A stretch of DNA of 24,837 nt from the NCBI GenBank assembly GCA_021372695.1, contig JAJFTY010000030.1:1-24837 (forward strand), given 5' to 3'. Below are positions 13,682 through 22,060 of this stretch, in pieces. The notes below the pieces were generated by a model. That model saw nothing but the letters and a program-made list of their open reading frames with translations. It made no database searches and was not told where the DNA came from. Source of the DNA: Deltaproteobacteria bacterium (lineage in GTDB: Bacteria > Desulfobacterota > Syntrophia > Syntrophales > UBA5619). Numbering within the stretch: the first letter of the stretch is position 1; the number at the start of each line of letters is the position of its first letter. Both the position numbers and the translations under genes were made by a program.

Positions 13682-16282
13682 GCCCTCTCTGACGCGGGCC
13701 ATCCGGCCGAGGAGCTCGTAAATCCGCAGCTCTCCGAGGGGGCCGCCGGTGTCGCACTTGCCGATCTCCCGGAGGTCGAGGATCGATTCCACCACGGCGT
13801 GACACGACTTCTCACTGACGAGGATGCTGTTCGGCTGGGATTTGGTCAGGTCCTGCAGACGGAAGACGGCGTTCACCGCGTCGCCGATGACGGTATAGTC
13901 CATTTTCTTCTCGAACCCGATGTTGCCGACCACCGCTTCGCCCGTATGGATGCTGATCCCCATGGCGAGCGGGGCGTCGAGTTCCCCGGAAAAGTGGTCG
14001 TTGACGGCCTGCAGACTCTCCTTCATCTCCAGGGCGGCGGCGATGGCGTTGTCGGCATCCGTGTTTCCCGACACCGGTGCGCCGAAGAGCGCCAGGAAAC
14101 CGTCACCGAGGTACTTGTCGACGATTCCTCCATGGTTGAAGACGATCTCGCCCATGGTCGAAAAGAACCGGTTCAGGATGGCGACCGTGCGCTGCGGGCC
14201 GATTTTCTTGGAGAGCGTGGAGAAGCCGCGGATGTCGATGTTCAGCAGGGTGAGGATTTTCAGCTCCTCGATCCACGGCTTTTCCGCGCCGGCATTGTGG
14301 ATGATCTTGTCCACGATCTCCAGGGGAACGAACTTCTGAAACATCTTCCGGATTCCGCGCTCGTGTTCGGCCATGGAGAGGGTTTCACGGTAGAGTTGCG
14401 AGTTTTCCAGGGCGATGCTGACCGAGGTGGCGATGGACTGAAGGAGGTGGAGGTCGTCGTCGTTGAAATCCCCGCTCAACTTGTTGAGGACCTCAATCAC
14501 GCCGAGGACCTTTCCCCGCGAGATGAGCGGCACGCAGAGCGCCGAGCGGGTCTGGAAGCCGATCTGCCGGTCGAAATCGTCGCTGAAATGGCGCGAAGCC
14601 TGTGTGTCCCTGACGATGATCGATTCGCCGCGGGCAGCGCAATAGCCGGCAATGCCTTGACCGAGACGGGTGCGGAACGAGTTGAGCAGCGCCGTGTTGA
14701 TTCCGGGATTGACGTTGAAGGCGACCTTGAAGGCCAGCTCGTCCCCTTCCAGCAGGAGCAATGAGCCCGCCTCCACATTCACGATCGTCCGGATCATGTC
14801 CATCGTATGCTTGAGAACTTCCTGCCGGTCGAAGGTCGCAGCGGCAAGGATGCTGCCGATCTGCTGAATCGATGCCATCTCCTGATCCCGTTTGGTGACC
14901 GATGAGGAGAGGCGGCTCTTCTCGATGGCCAGGGGCAGGAGAGCGGCGATCTCCTCGAGCTCTTCATCATAGCCCTTCAGGGCGTCTGCATGGAAGGAGC
15001 CGAGCGCAAGGACCCCGGTGACGACGCCGCCGATCTTCAGTGGGGCAAGCAGCGCGTACTGGACTCCCGGTTTGACAAGAAGTTCCTGCTCCAACGGATG
15101 ACGCAGGGCGGAGGATTGATCGATGGCGAGGATGTTTCCCTGCCGGATGACGCCATCGATCGAAGATCCCTCCACAGCGAATCCGCCGTTCCGGTCGAGA
15201 TCGATCGGGACGGGGGAGATGACCTCCAGAATTTCGACCCGATCGGGGGTCTCCTTGCGTATTTCCATGATGACGGCAATATCGAAGGGGACGTCTTCCT
15301 GGAAACGGTTCAATATGGCGTGGAGCAGCTCGCTGTTTTTCAGGCTTGAACCCAGGATCTTGCCCATGCCGATGGTCGCTGCCAGCCGCCTGTGGTTCTT
15401 CTGCTCCCGCTTCATCAGGCTCAGGTTGTCGTACGTGAAGGCGGCATTGGAGAGGAGAGGCGTGAGAATATCGGTGTCCTCGGTGGTGAAGGCGGTGTCC
15501 GATTGCCTGCGGGAGAGGGTGAGAACGCCGAAGACCTCCTGGATCCCCTTGAGCGGCATGCAGAGGAATGACTTGGTTGCGTAATGGGATCGGTTTCCCC
15601 GACCGAAGCGGGTGTCTTTTTCGATGTCGCCGATCAGAAGCGGAGATTTGTTGATCACGGCGAACTTGGCGATGCTCGTCGCGAAATCGACCCGGTCCCC
15701 GATCTTGACGAGGTCGCCCAGCCCGTAGGTCGCATGAACGACGAAGTTTTCCCGGCCCCTTCCCTCCAGGATCAGGATGGAGCCGACATCGGCGCTGGTG
15801 AGCTTCAATGCCCTCTCCAGGGTGATCGCGAAGAGATCCTCGCTGTCGAACGTGACGTAACAGAGATCGGAAAGCTCCTTCAGGGTGGAGAGCTGTGCGG
15901 TCCTTCTTTCGAGGTCGTTGAAACGGTTCCGGAGTTCGTGCTCGACGGTCTGAAAAGAGTCTACGATGCCCTGCAGTTCATTGGCTTCGGTCGGCTGCTG
16001 GAATCCCGCGATATCCTGGGACAGTTGGTCGGAAATCGTTCTGGACGCCCTCCGGATATGGTCGAAGGTTTTTCGGATCAGGACATACCCGGCAAGAGAT
16101 GAGGCCAAGAGCGCCAGGATGAAGACCGGAAGAAAGCGGTCTTCGAGGAGGTCATATTTGAGGCCGAAGTAGAGCAGGCCGAGCAGCGGGACGAAGAAAA
16201 AGAAGGCGAAGATGATGGAGAGACGGTAGTGCAGTCCCTGGTTCTCCATGGAGAGGCCGAACATCCTTTTTCTGAGATTCAT
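13649..16282 (-). CDS. Membrane-anchored triple-GAF class III adenylate cyclase
   Basis: A sensor-enzyme of about 877 residues. Two membrane segments (about 21-41 and 50-69) sit at the N-terminus with almost no periplasmic loop. A HAMP-like helical pair and three GAF domains follow (about 140-290, 300-460, 480-630; for example SFLCMPLKGIQEVFGVL and SALCVPLISRGKVLGVIEVL). The class III cyclase catalytic domain is C-terminal. Both metal-binding Asp are present (NIDIRGFSTL and DKYLGDGFLALFG), with the adenine-recognising Lys and Asp (VDKYLG, DYTVIGD) and the transition-state Asn and Arg in GDAVNAVFRL, so it should make cAMP. ATG 16282 has AGGGG nine bases upstream; the frame continues to 16375. 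Its tail overlaps rlmD by 33 bases. GAF ligands are unknown. Confidence 0.92.
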   Translation of the reverse strand: MNLRKRMFGLSMENQGLHYRLSIIFAFFFFVPLLGLLYFGLKYDLLEDRFLPVFILALLASSLAGYVLIRKTFDHIRRASRTISDQLSQDIAGFQQPTEANELQGIVDSFQTVEHELRNRFNDLERRTAQLSTLKELSDLCYVTFDSEDLFAITLERALKLTSADVGSILILEGRGRENFVVHATYGLGDLVKIGDRVDFATSIAKFAVINKSPLLIGDIEKDTRFGRGNRSHYATKSFLCMPLKGIQEVFGVLTLSRRQSDTAFTTEDTDILTPLLSNAAFTYDNLSLMKREQKNHRRLAATIGMGKILGSSLKNSELLHAILNRFQEDVPFDIAVIMEIRKETPDRVEILEVISPVPIDLDRNGGFAVEGSSIDGVIRQGNILAIDQSSALRHPLEQELLVKPGVQYALLAPLKIGGVVTGVLALGSFHADALKGYDEELEEIAALLPLAIEKSRLSSSVTKRDQEMASIQQIGSILAAATFDRQEVLKHTMDMIRTIVNVEAGSLLLLEGDELAFKVAFNVNPGINTALLNSFRTRLGQGIAGYCAARGESIIVRDTQASRHFSDDFDRQIGFQTRSALCVPLISRGKVLGVIEVLNKLSGDFNDDDLHLLQSIATSVSIALENSQLYRETLSMAEHERGIRKMFQKFVPLEIVDKIIHNAGAEKPWIEELKILTLLNIDIRGFSTLSKKIGPQRTVAILNRFFSTMGEIVFNHGGIVDKYLGDGFLALFGAPVSGNTDADNAIAAALEMKESLQAVNDHFSGELDAPLAMGISIHTGEAVVGNIGFEKKMDYTVIGDAVNAVFRLQDLTKSQPNSILVSEKSCHAVVESILDLREIGKCDTGGPLGELRIYELLGRMARVREGSVPLFPADRC

Positions 16283-16404
16283 GGCGGGTCCCCTGCAATG
16301 CGTTCCGAACATACGCGCCAATTCCGACAGATCTTCCGTGAAAGAACAGCAAGCGAGGATGAAAAGCCCACTCAATGGACCGTCCGTTTAACGGTCCCCT
16401 TCCG

Positions 16405-17475
16405 TCAGGACTCGGGGAAGGGGACGGCCAGCTCCCGGCCGAGGGCGATGAAGTCCCGGACCACAGACTCCGGAATCGGGATGCCTTTCGCCAGGCGCTC
16501 CTCCTTCATTTCGAACTCGATCTCGCCGGGGATATAGATGCGCTTCACCCCTTCGGCCCGGGGCGAGTTCCTGATCTCCTGGAGCGCCCGGTCGATGGCA
16601 GCCGTGAACTCAGGCAGATCCATGAAACTCCCGACGTCCAGGGCCGCAAAGACGCTCCCGACGTCACCGGGATCGATCATGTTGTCGGCCAGGAAGCCGG
16701 GGAAATGGATCCCGTAATTGGAGCCGGTCATCACACCGCAGAGGAGGTCCACCGCGAGGGAGATGCCGTAGCCCTTGTAGCCCCCGATGGGGGCGAGGAG
16801 CCCCTTCAGTGCGGCGTGAGGGTCCGTGGTGGGCAAACCGTGCTCATCGAAGGCCCATCCGGGTTCGAGGGGTTTGTCCTGCTTGGCGTGGAGGATGATC
16901 CGGCCGCGGGCGACCACGGTCGTGGCCAGGTCGAGAACCACGGGCCGCTCCCGCCCTGCGGGGATGGCGACGGCAAAGGGGTTCGTTCCGAACATCGCCG
17001 TGCGTCCGCCCGTTGGGGCGGCTGCGGCCGGGGCGTTGGTGGCGCTGAAGCCGATCATGCCGTGCGGCAGCGCCATCATGGCCCAGTAGGCGCCCATCCC
17101 GAAGTGGTTGGAGTGGGTCACGGCGGTGAAGGCAACGCCGGTCTCCCGTGCCTTGTCGATCGCCATCCGCATCGCGGCGGCTGCTCCCACCTGGCCGAGG
17201 CTGTTGCGGCAGTCGATCATCGCCGTGGATCGCTTCTCGCGCACGACGGTCAGGTTGCTCTTCGCACTCATGACCCCCTTCTGGATACGCTCCACATAGA
17301 CGCAGAGCATCCGGGTAATGCCGTGGGTGTCCACGCCCCGGAGGTTGGCTTCGATCAGCGAATCCGTCAGGAGCGCTGCGTCCTCCTCGCTCACCCCGAC
17401 CCTCCGGAAAATCTTCTCTGTCCAGCCCCGCAGACTCTCCGCCGGGAATAGGATACCTCCATCGACGCCCGCCAT
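16405..17475 (-). CDS. Ldh_2 family malate/L-lactate-type dehydrogenase
   Basis: About 356 residues of the Ldh_2 (malate/L-sulfolactate/L-lactate dehydrogenase) family, a NAD(P)-dependent oxidoreductase fold unrelated to classic lactate dehydrogenase. Family motifs seen: ANLRGVDTHGITRM with the conserved His, VTHSNHFGMGAYWA, the FGTNPFAVAIP substrate/cofactor region, VLDLATTVVARG and GGYKGYGISLAVDLL. It would oxidise an L-2-hydroxyacid to the 2-oxoacid or act in reverse. ATG 17475 has AAAGGCGG eight bases upstream and is preferred over ATG 17502, which has no site. It lies in the same direction as the D-2-hydroxyacid dehydrogenase gene 221 bases upstream. The substrate cannot be read from sequence. 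Confidence 0.88.
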   Translation of the reverse strand: MAGVDGGILFPAESLRGWTEKIFRRVGVSEEDAALLTDSLIEANLRGVDTHGITRMLCVYVERIQKGVMSAKSNLTVVREKRSTAMIDCRNSLGQVGAAAAMRMAIDKARETGVAFTAVTHSNHFGMGAYWAMMALPHGMIGFSATNAPAAAAPTGGRTAMFGTNPFAVAIPAGRERPVVLDLATTVVARGRIILHAKQDKPLEPGWAFDEHGLPTTDPHAALKGLLAPIGGYKGYGISLAVDLLCGVMTGSNYGIHFPGFLADNMIDPGDVGSVFAALDVGSFMDLPEFTAAIDRALQEIRNSPRAEGVKRIYIPGEIEFEMKEERLAKGIPIPESVVRDFIALGRELAVPFPES

Positions 17476-17574
17476 GTTCGTTCCGCCTTTCTCCACGATC
17501 ATTTGTTGAATAAGAGCCCCTCTTTACGTGCGCGAAGTATAGGGAGCGGCCACGGGGCTGTCAAGACATTTGAA

Positions 17575-17670
17575 CTTCCTTCGTCCCCTCCCCGGCGGAA
17601 GGGGATGAAGGGAGGGGGAATCCCTGTCCGGCCCACCCGGCTGCGCCGCCCGAAAATGGGGGCGGGCGGC
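17575..17670. other. Two hairpins between the dehydrogenase genes
   Basis: CTTCCTTCGTCCCCT pairs with AGGGGATGAAGGGAG (13 of 15) around a GC-rich loop near 17576-17615, and GCCGCCCG (17645-17652) pairs with CGGGCGGC (17663-17670). No U run follows either, so they may slow or process the transcript between the two minus-strand dehydrogenase genes, not end it cleanly. Confidence 0.35.
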
Positions 17671-17696
17671 AGCCCACCCCCCATCTGCCCGTCGGA

Positions 17697-18674
17697 TCAG
17701 GGGATGACCGGATATTGGGGCTTCCGTCCCTCCAGGACGTCCAGGACGCCCTGAGCCACCATGGTGGCCATGTTGTGGAGGCTCTCCTCGGTCATCGCGC
17801 CCAGATGCGGCGTCACGATGACGTTCTCCATATGCAGCAGCGGATTGCCCGGGCGAGGCGGTTCCGGGTCGTAGACGTCGATGGCCGCGCCGGCGATCCG
17901 TTTGCTCTGCAACGCCTCGACCAGCGCCTTCTCGTCCACGATGGTGCCGCGAGCGGTGTTGATCAGGAACGCTGTCGGTTTCATCAGGGCCAGCATGCGG
18001 GCATTGATCATGCGCCGCGTCTCTGTGCCGCCCGAGCAGTGCACGACCACGAAATCGCACTGGGGCAGCATCTCCTCCAGGCTTGCGGCCTTCTGCACGC
18101 CGTACCCGGAGAGCGTCGCCGCCTCCACGTAGGGGTCGTAGCCCAGAACACGCATGTTGAAGGCCGCAATCACCTTGCGAGACACGGAGGAGCCGATCCT
18201 TCCGACCCCGACGACCCCCAAGGTTTTTCCCCACAGATCGGCGGTGATCAGCCCCTTCCGCCGGGCCATGATCGCCATGGTGACCGTGTCGCTGAGCAGC
18301 TCTTCCGAGTGCATCGCGTCATTTGCCTGCGGGATCTTCCGCAGAAGGGCGAGGATGAATCCTATCGCCAGCTCCGCGACGCTCTCCGTATTGGCCGATG
18401 GGGTGTAAACGACCGGAATCCCGAGATCGGCCGCGGCCTGGGTATCGACGGTATCGTAACCCACACCGTGCCGTCCGATCACCTTGAGTTTCGGCGCCGC
18501 CTCCATGATCTGCCGGGTGATCAGGGTATTGCGCACCACCAGGGCATCGCAATCGCCAATCACCGCCAGAATCCCCTCGGCATTTTGGGGGTTTGGAAAG
18601 ACCAACTCCGCTTTTTCTGCCATCATCGCCTCTCCGGCCTGATGGATGTGTTCGACCACAAGAATCTTGTACAT
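17697..18674 (-). CDS. D-isomer-specific 2-hydroxyacid dehydrogenase (D-3-phosphoglycerate dehydrogenase-like)
   Basis: A 325-residue dehydrogenase of the D-2-hydroxyacid family without the C-terminal ACT regulatory domain of full-length SerA. NAD binds at TLGVVGVGRIGSSV. The catalytic Arg is in NTARGTIVDEKAL, Glu in DVYDPEPP and His in TPHLGAMTEES; substrate-binding GRHGVGYDTVD and PSANTESVAELAIG are intact. GAGGAGGAG lies six bases before the ATG. It starts a minus-strand pair with the Ldh_2 gene and is divergent to an HpcH/HpaI aldolase across 181 bases. Lack of an ACT domain and the neighbours argue for catabolism of a specific hydroxyacid, not serine synthesis, but this is inference. Confidence 0.9.
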   Translation of the reverse strand: MYKILVVEHIHQAGEAMMAEKAELVFPNPQNAEGILAVIGDCDALVVRNTLITRQIMEAAPKLKVIGRHGVGYDTVDTQAAADLGIPVVYTPSANTESVAELAIGFILALLRKIPQANDAMHSEELLSDTVTMAIMARRKGLITADLWGKTLGVVGVGRIGSSVSRKVIAAFNMRVLGYDPYVEAATLSGYGVQKAASLEEMLPQCDFVVVHCSGGTETRRMINARMLALMKPTAFLINTARGTIVDEKALVEALQSKRIAGAAIDVYDPEPPRPGNPLLHMENVIVTPHLGAMTEESLHNMATMVAQGVLDVLEGRKPQYPVIP

Positions 18675-18855
18675 GAAACTCCTCCTCGATGTTTGTCCAA
18701 GCTCGGGCTATGGCCATACCGCATTTTACGTCTTGCGGCAAGCGTGAAGGGCACGGCAGGTCATTTTTTCTTGACAAGGCCACCCGCGGGCGTGAGAGGA
18801 TAGGTCGCATCGACGGTCCCGGGCAATCGATCCCGGATCAGTTTTGGAGGAGGAT

Positions 18856-19641
18856 ATGGAATTCAGGAAGAACAGCCTGAGGGAAAAGATCAGGGGGGGC
18901 GGAATCGCGCTGGGCACGGCGCTGTACAGCTTCAGCCCCGCCATCATGGAGGTGGCGGGGTTCACGGGCTTGGATTTCTGCCGGATCGACAACGAGCACG
19001 CCTGGCGCCAGGATGAGGGAGCGGAGAACGTGATCCGGGCGGCGCTTCTGTCGGGCATCTGCCCCCTGCTCAGGGTGGACCGGGACAACCCCTATCTCGT
19101 CCGCAAGGCGCTCGAAGCGGGGGCCGGCGGGGTGATCGTCCCGCACGTCCATGACCGGCAGGATGCCGAGGCGATCGTCCAGGCGGCCAAATTCCCGCCC
19201 TTCGGCAAAAGGGGGTATGGCGGGCTCTGCCTTTCGGGACAGTGGGGCGTCAACGGTGGAACCGAGTGGATGGCCTGGAGCAACGCCGAAACCCTGGTCA
19301 TTCCCATGATCGAGGATATCTCGGCGATGGACCACATCGACGCGATCCTGTCGACCGAGGGGGTGGACGCCGTCTTCTTCGGCCCGGCCGATTTCAGCGT
19401 ATCGCTCGGCCTTCCGCTGCAAACGGGGCACGAGAAGGTGATCGGCAACCTGCGCAAGACCGTGGAGGCGGCCGACAAGCATGGCAAGTTCGTGATCTAT
19501 CCGGGCGCGGGATTCCCCCAGTGGGAGACCGTCCACCGGGTGAAGGAGCTCGGGGTCAAGGCGATCGAACTGGGACATGATGTCACGATCCTCCGCGCCG
19601 TCTGGGCCAGGACGATTCAGGCAATGAAGCAGGGCGGCTGA
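18856..19641 (+). CDS. HpcH/HpaI family class II aldolase
   Basis: 261 residues of the HpcH/HpaI aldolase/citrate lyase family, which cleave 4-hydroxy-2-oxoacids to pyruvate and an aldehyde with a divalent metal. The catalytic His is in IDNEHAW, the substrate Arg in LLRVDRDNP, GAGGVIVPHV is the glycine-rich strand, the metal-binding Glu is in IPMIEDI and the metal-binding Asp in FFGPADFSVSLG. GGAGG lies five bases before ATG 18856. It is divergent to the D-2-hydroxyacid dehydrogenase and is followed by flavoprotein genes in the same direction, suggesting a shared pathway for 2-oxo/2-hydroxy acids. A TTGACA at 18771-18776 lies upstream but lacks a good -10 partner. Exact substrate is unknown. 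Confidence 0.9.
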   Translation: MEFRKNSLREKIRGGGIALGTALYSFSPAIMEVAGFTGLDFCRIDNEHAWRQDEGAENVIRAALLSGICPLLRVDRDNPYLVRKALEAGAGGVIVPHVHDRQDAEAIVQAAKFPPFGKRGYGGLCLSGQWGVNGGTEWMAWSNAETLVIPMIEDISAMDHIDAILSTEGVDAVFFGPADFSVSLGLPLQTGHEKVIGNLRKTVEAADKHGKFVIYPGAGFPQWETVHRVKELGVKAIELGHDVTILRAVWARTIQAMKQGG

Positions 19642-19807
19642 GGCGACTCCGCCCGAGCCGCGTCCGTGCCCCGAGGATCTCCTTGCCCGCCCGTTCCAAG
19701 TGTGTTAAAGGAAACGCCGTTTCAATGTCCTGCCCTGCGTTCCAAGCCGCACCAGAACCGGATCCGGAAAGAGTCGATTCGCACGACCCTGAGAAAGGAG
19801 AAACTGC

Positions 19808-20803
19808 ATGTTCAAGACGGCGATCACGGAGATGTTCGGAATCCGCTATCCCATCCTCTGCGGGGCCATGATGTGGCTCTGCAAGCCGCGGTTTTGCGCC
19901 GCCATCTCCAACGCGGGCGGCATGGGCAACCTCACCGCGGGGAACTATGAGACCGAGGCATCCTTCCGGGAGGCGATCCGCGAGACCCGGAGGCTGACTG
20001 GCAAGCCCTTCATGGTGAGCATCACGCTTCTGCCCTCCGTCCGGATCACCCCGGAGCACCACAAGCTCTACTGCCGCGTCTGTGCCGAGGAACGGGTGGA
20101 CGGCATCGAGTTCTCCGGCACGCCGGCGGACAAGGCCTGCGGACAGGAGATGGTGGACCTGCTGAAGAAGGCGGGGGTGAGGCTTTTCCATAAGGTCGGG
20201 GCCGTGCGCCACGCCCTCCATGCCGAAAAGGCCGGTTATGACGGCATCTACGCGGCCGGCATCGAGGAGGGAGGGCATCCGTTGAACGACGACGTGACCA
20301 CCATGGTGCTGACGCCGCGGATCGTCGAATCGGTGAAGATCCCGGTCGTGACCGTGGGCGGCATCGCCGATGGACGGTCGCTTGCCGCAGCGCTCGTGCT
20401 GGGGGCGCAGGGGGTCATGATGGCCAGCCGCTTCGTGGCCACGAAGGAGTGCGAGGTGCACGAGAACATCAAACAGGAGCTCCTGAGACGCCAGGAGCAT
20501 GAAACCCTGATATTCGGCAAGTCGATCGGCCTCCAGGGGCGTGCGCTCCGGAACCGGGTGATCGAGGAGGTGCTCGCCATCGAGGCGCGGAACGGGGGGC
20601 TCGCGGAGCTGATTCCGCTTCTGGCGGGTCCCCGGATCAAGGAGGCCTGGGAGAAGGGCGATGTGGATTACGCCCCGCTGATGGTCGGCCAGTCGATCGG
20701 CCTGATCCGGGACATCCCGACCTGCGCGGAGCTCCTCGAACGGATGGCGGCCGAGGCCGAGGCGCATCTGGAGAAGGCCCGCCGGCTGATTCACGGCGGC
20801 TGA
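19808..20803 (+). CDS. NMO/FabK-like FMN flavoprotein (first of tandem pair)
   Basis: 331 residues of the nitronate monooxygenase (2-nitropropane dioxygenase)/FabK superfamily, FMN-binding TIM barrels. Seen: FGIRYPILCGAM at the start, AAISNAGGMGNL, the catalytic-His position in GIEEGGH, and the phosphate-binding VVTVGGIADGRSLAAALVLGA followed by MMASRF. Members include nitronate monooxygenases, enoyl-ACP reductases and many enzymes of unknown role, so the reaction is open. Variation at the His motif (GIEEGGH in place of the QGxEAGGH of class I NMO) argues against a confident NMO name. AAAGGAG lies seven bases before the ATG. A paralog follows, separated by an extragenic repeat. Confidence 0.85.
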   Translation: MFKTAITEMFGIRYPILCGAMMWLCKPRFCAAISNAGGMGNLTAGNYETEASFREAIRETRRLTGKPFMVSITLLPSVRITPEHHKLYCRVCAEERVDGIEFSGTPADKACGQEMVDLLKKAGVRLFHKVGAVRHALHAEKAGYDGIYAAGIEEGGHPLNDDVTTMVLTPRIVESVKIPVVTVGGIADGRSLAAALVLGAQGVMMASRFVATKECEVHENIKQELLRRQEHETLIFGKSIGLQGRALRNRVIEEVLAIEARNGGLAELIPLLAGPRIKEAWEKGDVDYAPLMVGQSIGLIRDIPTCAELLERMAAEAEAHLEKARRLIHGG

Positions 20804-20860
20804 AGCGGGTGCCGGGATTAAGCTTGACGATCTCGTGAAAAGTCGAAAATCTGCCGCTTG

Positions 20861-20940
20861 CGTCATGCCGGCGAAAGCCGGCATCCAGAAATATTAGATG
20901 GTTACGAAATGACTGGACCCCGGCTTTCGCCGGGGTGACG
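20861..20940. repeat. 80-base palindromic extragenic repeat
   Basis: The unit has 28-base imperfect terminal inverted repeats (20861-20888 and 20913-20940; 24 of 28 match). Each end is itself a hairpin: ATGCCGGC-GAAA-GCCGGCAT (20865-20884) and ACCCCGGC-TTTC-GCCGGGGT (20917-20936). The differences between ends fall in stem pairs and are compensated, so both hairpins are preserved. Read on the minus strand the right end encodes RHPGESRGPV, a string that appears whenever this widespread repeat type is mistranslated. It lies between the two flavoprotein genes. Confidence 0.85.
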
Positions 20941-20948
20941 GTTTTTTT
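20917..20948 (+). terminator. Possible terminator formed by the repeat
   Basis: The right hairpin of the repeat (8 pairs, 4-base loop) is followed after five bases by seven T residues (20942-20948). This could end or weaken transcription from the first flavoprotein gene before the second. The gap before the T run makes it less than ideal. Confidence 0.4.
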
Positions 20949-21015
20949 GCGAGAATATCAAGATTTCCGAGTTCCGCGAGGGTCTCGTGCGATATTGAAA
21001 AAGGAGGGAGCGGTT

Positions 21016-22050
21016 TTGAAAACACGTATCACCGAACTCTTCGGGATAAAATATCCGATTCTCCTCTCCGGGATGAGCTGGATCAGCGTTCCGGCCATGG
21101 TGGCCGCGGTGTCGAATGCCGGAGGCCTCGGCATCCTGGCCACCGGGCCGCTCGACCCGGAGCAGACCCGCGAAGGGGTCCGGGAAATCCGGAGGCGGAC
21201 GGAGAAGCCATTCGGGGCCAACGCCTCCCTGATGCTCCCCGGCGCGACGCAGAACGCGGAGGTGCTTCTCGCCGAGCGGGTTCCGGTGATCAACTTCGCC
21301 CTCGGCAAGGGGGACTGGCTCGTCCGGGCAGCTCACGCCTACGGGGGCCGGGTCGTCGCCACCGTGACGAACGCCTATCACGCGAAAAGAGCGCAGGATT
21401 ACGGTTCCGACGCCGTCATCGCGACGGGCCACGAGGCTGCGGGACACGGCGGCCCGGCGACCTCGCTCGTCCTAATCCCTTCACTCGCCGATACGCTCGA
21501 CATCCCCATCATCGCGGCCGGTGGCTTCGCCGACGGCCGGGGGCTCGCGGCGGCCCTGGCCCTGGGGGCGGAGGGGATCGCCATGGGGACCCGCTTCATG
21601 AATACCCGGGAGAGCGCCCTGCACGCCAATTTCAAACAACTGGCGATCTCGAAGGGGGTCGGAGATACCCTCTACTCACCCCGTTTCGACGGGATCCCCT
21701 GCCGGGTCCTGGACACGCCTGCGGCGCGGCGGGTGATCGCGCGGCCCCTCAACCCGGTTGCAGCTTTTTTCAATGCCCGGCTCATCGCCCGGCAGATGCA
21801 CCTGCCGTTTACGAAGCTCTGCATCGGGGTCATCGCCTCGGGCTGGAAGACCGCCCGGCAACTGGCCTATTTCGCGAATGCCTTTCGAAAGGTGCTGGCC
21901 GCGACGGAGGCGGGGGATGAGGTGGAAGGGGTGCTCCCTGCGGGCCAGGCAACGGGCCTCATCCATGACGAGCCCGCCGTGGCGGAGCTGATCGCCCGGA
22001 TGGCCGCGGAGGCCGAAACGGTCAGCCGCCGCCTGGCGGGAATGCTTTAG
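21016..22050 (+). CDS. NMO/FabK-like FMN flavoprotein (second of tandem pair)
   Basis: 344 residues of the same NMO/FabK superfamily as its upstream neighbour, clearly paralogous but diverged. Motifs: ELFGIKYPILLSGM, AAVSNAGGLGILA, GHEAAGHGG with the catalytic-His position, IPIIAAGGFADGRGLAAALALGA and GTRFMNTRES. The AAGH form is closer to the class I NMO/FabK pattern than the first copy. TTG 21016 is chosen because AAGGAGGGAG ends five bases before it and the protein then begins exactly like its paralog (KTRITELFGIKYP); the frame extends upstream into the palindromic repeat, which is not expected to be coding. The TatD gene follows after 10 bases and is probably co-transcribed. Confidence 0.87.
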   Translation: MKTRITELFGIKYPILLSGMSWISVPAMVAAVSNAGGLGILATGPLDPEQTREGVREIRRRTEKPFGANASLMLPGATQNAEVLLAERVPVINFALGKGDWLVRAAHAYGGRVVATVTNAYHAKRAQDYGSDAVIATGHEAAGHGGPATSLVLIPSLADTLDIPIIAAGGFADGRGLAAALALGAEGIAMGTRFMNTRESALHANFKQLAISKGVGDTLYSPRFDGIPCRVLDTPAARRVIARPLNPVAAFFNARLIARQMHLPFTKLCIGVIASGWKTARQLAYFANAFRKVLAATEAGDEVEGVLPAGQATGLIHDEPAVAELIARMAAEAETVSRRLAGML

Positions 22051-22060
22051 GGAGAGAACG

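Noticed and set aside
13799..17451. Long plus-strand open frames opposite the cyclase and Ldh_2 genes
   Set aside because: They are antisense to clear conserved genes and show the same biased composition without motifs.
18771..18799. Sigma70 promoter for the aldolase
   Set aside because: TTGACA is present at 18771-18776, but the -10 position reads GAGAGG, so the pair is not supported.
17715..20884. Long open frames opposite the hydroxyacid dehydrogenase, aldolase and first flavoprotein
   Set aside because: Antisense shadows; the real genes have ribosome-binding sites and intact catalytic motifs.
20902..21447. Minus-strand protein ending in RHPGESRGPV
   Set aside because: This is a translated extragenic repeat, antisense to the second flavoprotein.
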